NCBI RefSeq assembly: GCF_029960815.1
Contig: NZ_JASBRE010000017.1
Location: 62,001 to 126,000, forward strand
Length of the DNA: 64,000 nucleotides
Direction of reading: 5' to 3'
Source: Pseudomonas sp. AL03
Lineage (GTDB): Bacteria > Pseudomonadota > Gammaproteobacteria > Pseudomonadales > Pseudomonadaceae
Positions within the stretch are counted from its first letter, which is position 1. The number at the start of each line of letters is the position of its first letter. A program made the translations under genes and the position numbers. The notes beneath the pieces are model-generated. The model saw only the letters and a list, made by a program, of their open reading frames with translations. It was not told the DNA's origin and searched no databases. Positions 60,095 through 64,000 of this stretch are shown piece after piece.

Positions 60095-63000
60095 TCAGTT
60101 ACCGCTCGAGTTCAGTGCTTCGGTCAGTGCAGCTTCCACTTCACTGGCGCTTACGCGCAACGGTTTGTCAGCTTCACGGCGACGCTTGCGCTCGCTGTGA
60201 TAAGCCAGACCGGTACCCGCCGGGATCAGACGACCCACGACCACGTTTTCTTTCAGGCCGCGCAGGTAATCGCGCTTGCCGGTTACCGCCGCTTCGGTCA
60301 GTACGCGAGTGGTTTCCTGGAAGGAAGCCGCCGAGATGAACGATTCGGTGGACAACGACGCCTTGGTGATACCCAACAGCACGCGAGTGAACTTGGAAAC
60401 GAATTTCTCGTCGCCCGCCAGACGCTCGTTCTCTACCAGAACGTGAGTCAATTCCATCTGGTCGCCCTTGATGAAAGTGGAATCGCCGGATTCAGCGATT
60501 TCAACTTTACGCAGCATCTGACGCAGGATGGTCTCGATGTGCTTGTCGTTGATCTTCACGCCCTGCAGACGATAAACGTCCTGGATCTCGTTCACGATGT
60601 ACTTGGCCAGCGCACTCACACCCAGCAGACGCAGGATGTCGTGTGGATCGCTCGGGCCGTCGGAGATAACTTCGCCGCGGTTTACCTGTTCGCCTTCGAA
60701 GACGTTCAGGTGACGCCACTTCGGAATCAGCTCTTCGTACGGATCGCTACCGTCGTTCGGGGTAATGACCAGACGGCGCTTGCCTTTGGTCTCTTTACCG
60801 AACGCGATGGTGCCGCTGACTTCAGCCAAAATCGAGGCTTCTTTCGGACGACGGGCTTCGAACAAGTCGGCAACACGCGGCAAACCACCGGTGATGTCAC
60901 GGGTTTTCGAAGTCTCTTGCGGAATACGAGCGATAACATCACCGATCGCGATTTTCGCACCGTCCGCCACGCCGACCAGGGCGTTGGCAGGTAGGAAGTA
61001 CTGAGCAATTACGTCGGTACCCGGCAGCAAGAGATCCTTGCCGTTGTCATCAACCATCTTCACAGCAGGACGGATATCTTTACCGGCAGCTGGACGGTCT
61101 TTGGCGTCGAGTACTTCAATGTTGGTCATACCGGTCAATTCGTCAGTTTGACGCTTGATCGTGATGCCTTCTTCCATGCCCACGTAGGTCACGGTACCTT
61201 TCATTTCGGTAACGATTGGGTGAGTGTGCGGATCCCACTTGGCCACGATTGCGCCAGCGTCGACCTTGTCACCTTCTTTAACCGAAATCACAGCACCGTA
61301 CGGCAGCTTGTAACGCTCGCGCTCACGACCGAAGTCATCAGCGATTGCCAGCTCACCGGAACGGGACACAGCAACCAGGCAACCATCCACTCGCTCAACG
61401 TGCTTCAGGTTATGCAGACGGACGGTACCGCCATTCTTCACTTGAACGCTGTCTGCCGCGGAGGTTCGGCTTGCCGCACCACCGATGTGGAACGTACGCA
61501 TGGTCAGCTGGGTACCCGGCTCACCGATGGACTGGGCAGCGATAACGCCGACCGCTTCACCGATGTTCACCTGGTGACCACGAGCCAAGTCACGGCCGTA
61601 GCACTTGGCGCAAATGCCATAGCGCGTTTCACAGCTGATCGGCGAACGCACGATCACTTCATCGATGCTGTTCAGCTCGATGAACTCAACCCACTTCTCG
61701 TCTACCAGCGTGCCGGCAGGAACGATGATTTCTTCGGTCCCTGGCTTGTACACGTCACGGGCAATAACACGACCCAATACGCGCTCACCCAATGGCTCAA
61801 CAACGTCACCGCCTTCAATGTGCGGAGTCATTACCAGGCCATGTTCGGTGCCGCAATCGATCTCGGTTACTACCAGATCCTGCGCAACGTCTACCAGACG
61901 ACGAGTCAGGTAACCGGAGTTCGCAGTTTTCAACGCGGTATCCGCCAAACCTTTACGAGCACCGTGAGTGGAGATGAAGTACTGAAGTACGCTCAAACCT
62001 TCACGGAAGTTCGCAGTAATCGGCGTTTCAATGATGGAACCGTCCGGCTTGGCCATCAGGCCACGCATACCGGCGAGCTGACGGATCTGCGCAGCAGAAC
62101 CCCGTGCGCCCGAGTCGGCCATCATGTACATCGAGTTGAAGGACTCTTGGTCGACTTCGACGCCATGGCGGTCGATGACTTTCTCTTTCGAGAGGTTGGC
62201 CATCATCGCCTTGGAAACTTCGTCGTTCGCCTTGGACCAAAGGTCGATCACTTTGTTGTACTTCTCGCCCTGGGTTACCAGGCCGGAGGCGTACTGACTT
62301 TCGATCTCTTTCACTTCATCAGTGGCAGCACTGATGATGCGGGCTTTTTCATCAGGGATAACGAAGTCGTTAACACCGATGGAAACGCCGGAAATGGTCG
62401 AATAGGCAAAACCGGTGTACATCAACTGGTCAGCGAAGATCACGGTCTCTTTCAAACCAACCACGCGGTAGCACTGGTTGATCAGCTTGGAGATCGCCTT
62501 TTTCTTCATCGGCTGGTTGACGACGTCGTACGACAGGCCAGGTGGAACAACCTGGAACAACAGCGCACGGCCGACAGTGGTGTCGACGATACGGGTGTTC
62601 TTGACGCTGCCACCATCACGATCGTTAACGGTTTCGTTGATCCGCACTTTGACCTTGGCGTGCAGTGCGGCTTCGCCAGCACGGAACACACGGTCAACTT
62701 CCTGCAGATCCGCGAACACACGACCTTCGCCCTTGGCGTTGATCGCTTCACGAGTCATGTAGTACAGACCCAATACAACGTCCTGCGACGGAACGATGAT
62801 TGGCTCACCGTTGGCTGGCGACAGAATGTTGTTGGTCGACATCATCAACGCACGCGCTTCCAACTGGGCTTCCAGTGTCAGCGGTACGTGCACGGCCATT
62901 TGGTCGCCGTCGAAGTCGGCGTTGTACGCAGCACAGACCAGAGGGTGCAGCTGGATAGCCTTACCTTCGATCAGTACTGGTTCAAACGCCTGGATACCCA

Positions 63001-64000
63001 GACGGTGAAGGGTCGGTGCACGGTTGAGGAGAACCGGGTGTTCGCGAATCACTTCAGCGAGAACGTCCCACACTTCCGGCAGCTCGCGCTCGACCATCTT
63101 CTTGGCAGCTTTGATGGTGGTCGCGAGACCACGCATTTCCAGCTTGCCGAAAATGAACGGCTTGAACAGCTCGAGAGCCATTTTCTTCGGCAGACCGCAC
63201 TGGTGCAGACGCAGGGTCGGACCTACGGTAATTACCGAACGGCCGGAGTAGTCAACACGCTTACCGAGCAAGTTCTGACGGAAACGACCTTGCTTACCCT
63301 TGATCATGTCAGCCAGGGATTTCAGAGGACGCTTGTTGGAACCGGTGATAGCGCGGCCACGACGACCGTTGTCGAGCAGTGCGTCGACGGCTTCCTGCAA
63401 CATACGCTTTTCGTTGCGCACGATGATGTCCGGAGCGGACAGATCGAGCAGACGCTTCAAGCGGTTGTTACGGTTGATCACTCGACGATACAAATCGTTG
63501 AGGTCGGAAGTCGCGAAGCGACCGCCATCCAGCGGGACCAGTGGACGCAAATCTGGCGGCAGAACCGGCAGAACGGTCAGCACCATCCATTCTGGAAGGT
63601 TGCCGGAACCCTGGAAGGCTTCCATCAACTTCAGACGCTTGGACAGCTTCTTGATTTTGGTTTCGGAGTTGGTTTGCGGAATTTCTTCGCGCAGACGGCC
63701 AATCTCGTGTTCCAGATCGATAGCGTGCAGCAGTTCGCGGACAGCTTCGGCACCCATGCGGGCATCGAAATCGTCGCCGAACTCTTCCAGCGCTTCGAAG
63801 TACTGCTCGTCGTTGAGCAGCTGACCTTTTTCAAGGGTGGTCATGCCTGGATCGATAACGACATAGCTCTCGAAGTAGAGAACGCGTTCGATATCACGCA
63901 GGGTCATGTCCATCAGCAAACCGATACGCGACGGCAGCGATTTCAGGAACCAGATGTGGGCAACTGGCGAGGCCAGTTCGATGTGCGCCATGCGCTCACG
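60095..64000 (-). CDS. rpoC: RNA polymerase beta' subunit, N-terminus cut off by the window edge
   Basis: About 1301 residues are visible, from RERMAHIELASPVAHIWF to the stop at 60095; roughly the first hundred residues, with the zinc-binding N-terminal region, lie beyond the right edge. The catalytic magnesium loop YNADFDGDQMAVHVP, the bridge-helix and trigger-loop parts (GVIAAQSIGEPGTQLTMRTFHIGG) and the second zinc cluster (CETRYGICAKCYGRDLA) are present. It lies upstream of rpsL, the usual rpoBC-rpsL order. Confidence 0.98.
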   Translation of the reverse strand, partial: RERMAHIELASPVAHIWFLKSLPSRIGLLMDMTLRDIERVLYFESYVVIDPGMTTLEKGQLLNDEQYFEALEEFGDDFDARMGAEAVRELLHAIDLEHEIGRLREEIPQTNSETKIKKLSKRLKLMEAFQGSGNLPEWMVLTVLPVLPPDLRPLVPLDGGRFATSDLNDLYRRVINRNNRLKRLLDLSAPDIIVRNEKRMLQEAVDALLDNGRRGRAITGSNKRPLKSLADMIKGKQGRFRQNLLGKRVDYSGRSVITVGPTLRLHQCGLPKKMALELFKPFIFGKLEMRGLATTIKAAKKMVERELPEVWDVLAEVIREHPVLLNRAPTLHRLGIQAFEPVLIEGKAIQLHPLVCAAYNADFDGDQMAVHVPLTLEAQLEARALMMSTNNILSPANGEPIIVPSQDVVLGLYYMTREAINAKGEGRVFADLQEVDRVFRAGEAALHAKVKVRINETVNDRDGGSVKNTRIVDTTVGRALLFQVVPPGLSYDVVNQPMKKKAISKLINQCYRVVGLKETVIFADQLMYTGFAYSTISGVSIGVNDFVIPDEKARIISAATDEVKEIESQYASGLVTQGEKYNKVIDLWSKANDEVSKAMMANLSKEKVIDRHGVEVDQESFNSMYMMADSGARGSAAQIRQLAGMRGLMAKPDGSIIETPITANFREGLSVLQYFISTHGARKGLADTALKTANSGYLTRRLVDVAQDLVVTEIDCGTEHGLVMTPHIEGGDVVEPLGERVLGRVIARDVYKPGTEEIIVPAGTLVDEKWVEFIELNSIDEVIVRSPISCETRYGICAKCYGRDLARGHQVNIGEAVGVIAAQSIGEPGTQLTMRTFHIGGAASRTSAADSVQVKNGGTVRLHNLKHVERVDGCLVAVSRSGELAIADDFGRERERYKLPYGAVISVKEGDKVDAGAIVAKWDPHTHPIVTEMKGTVTYVGMEEGITIKRQTDELTGMTNIEVLDAKDRPAAGKDIRPAVKMVDDNGKDLLLPGTDVIAQYFLPANALVGVADGAKIAIGDVIARIPQETSKTRDITGGLPRVADLFEARRPKEASILAEVSGTIAFGKETKGKRRLVITPNDGSDPYEELIPKWRHLNVFEGEQVNRGEVISDGPSDPHDILRLLGVSALAKYIVNEIQDVYRLQGVKINDKHIETILRQMLRKVEIAESGDSTFIKGDQMELTHVLVENERLAGDEKFVSKFTRVLLGITKASLSTESFISAASFQETTRVLTEAAVTGKRDYLRGLKENVVVGRLIPAGTGLAYHSERKRRREADKPLRVSASEVEAALTEALNSSGN

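Noticed and set aside
1..64000. Mobile elements, prophage, CRISPR, tRNA or rRNA genes
   Set aside because: No transposase, integrase, phage protein, regularly spaced repeats or RNA-gene signature was recognised; the only repeats are REP elements.

Overview
This GC-rich window is bacterial chromosome from a Pseudomonas, most likely of the P. fluorescens group. The grounds are gene order recalled from P. aeruginosa at both ends (thiL-nusB-rib genes-nrdR ... oprG; and ssb-MFS-uvrA-ferritin-katA-rplQ ... rpsL-rpoC), protein sequences that read as Pseudomonas, and the GTAGGAGCGAGGCTTGCCCG type of REP sequence. No rRNA, tRNA, CRISPR array, insertion sequence, integrase or prophage gene was seen.

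Layout. (1) 1-4883, minus strand: nrdR-ribD-ribE-ribBA-ribH-nusB-thiL, a riboflavin/growth-control cluster; thiL runs off the left edge. (2) 5012-7446: lipoprotein, methyltransferase, the thioredoxin-TPR chaperone cnoX and a small unknown gene. (3) 7582-10824: histidine-rich DUF2796 protein, ABC ATPase, FtsX-like permease and DUF3299 protein, resembling Zrg-type zinc uptake, with a palindrome in the promoter region. (4) 10928-13489: the OmpW-family porin gene oprG with an Anr-type box, then two convergent sugar-nucleotide epimerase/reductase genes. (5) 13790-28010, accessory region: a large Lhr helicase, an MscS channel, a DUF72/EEP/clsB/ybhN envelope-lipid operon, an alpha/beta hydrolase overlapping a DUF3182 gene, and a GlxA-type regulator divergent from an isochorismatase-type hydrolase.

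(6) 28176-34338 is the most intriguing part: an eight-gene plus-strand cluster related to enterobacterial yjfIJKLMC, with DUF2170, PspA/IM30, rhomboid protease, K+-channel/TrkA-N protein, DUF2491, DUF350, DUF1190 lipoprotein and a glutathionylspermidine-synthase-like ATP-grasp enzyme. Two identical 12-bp palindromes (CTCACGCGTGAG) bracket a sigma70-like promoter in front of it, and the first gene has a ribbon-helix-helix-like N-terminus. This suggests a self-regulated membrane-maintenance system distinct from PspF/sigma54 control.

(7) 34409-41503: ssb, a YajR-like MFS transporter, uvrA, a heme-ligand-less ferritin and katA, i.e. DNA repair and oxidative stress/iron. (8) 41712-64000, minus strand: the alpha, spc, S10 and str ribosomal operons (rpoC fragment, rpsL, rpsG, fusA, tuf, rpsJ through rplQ). 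Clear sigma70-like promoters precede rpsL, rpsJ and rpsM. An unusual 209-bp leader before rpsH carries a hairpin, a promoter and terminator-like stems.
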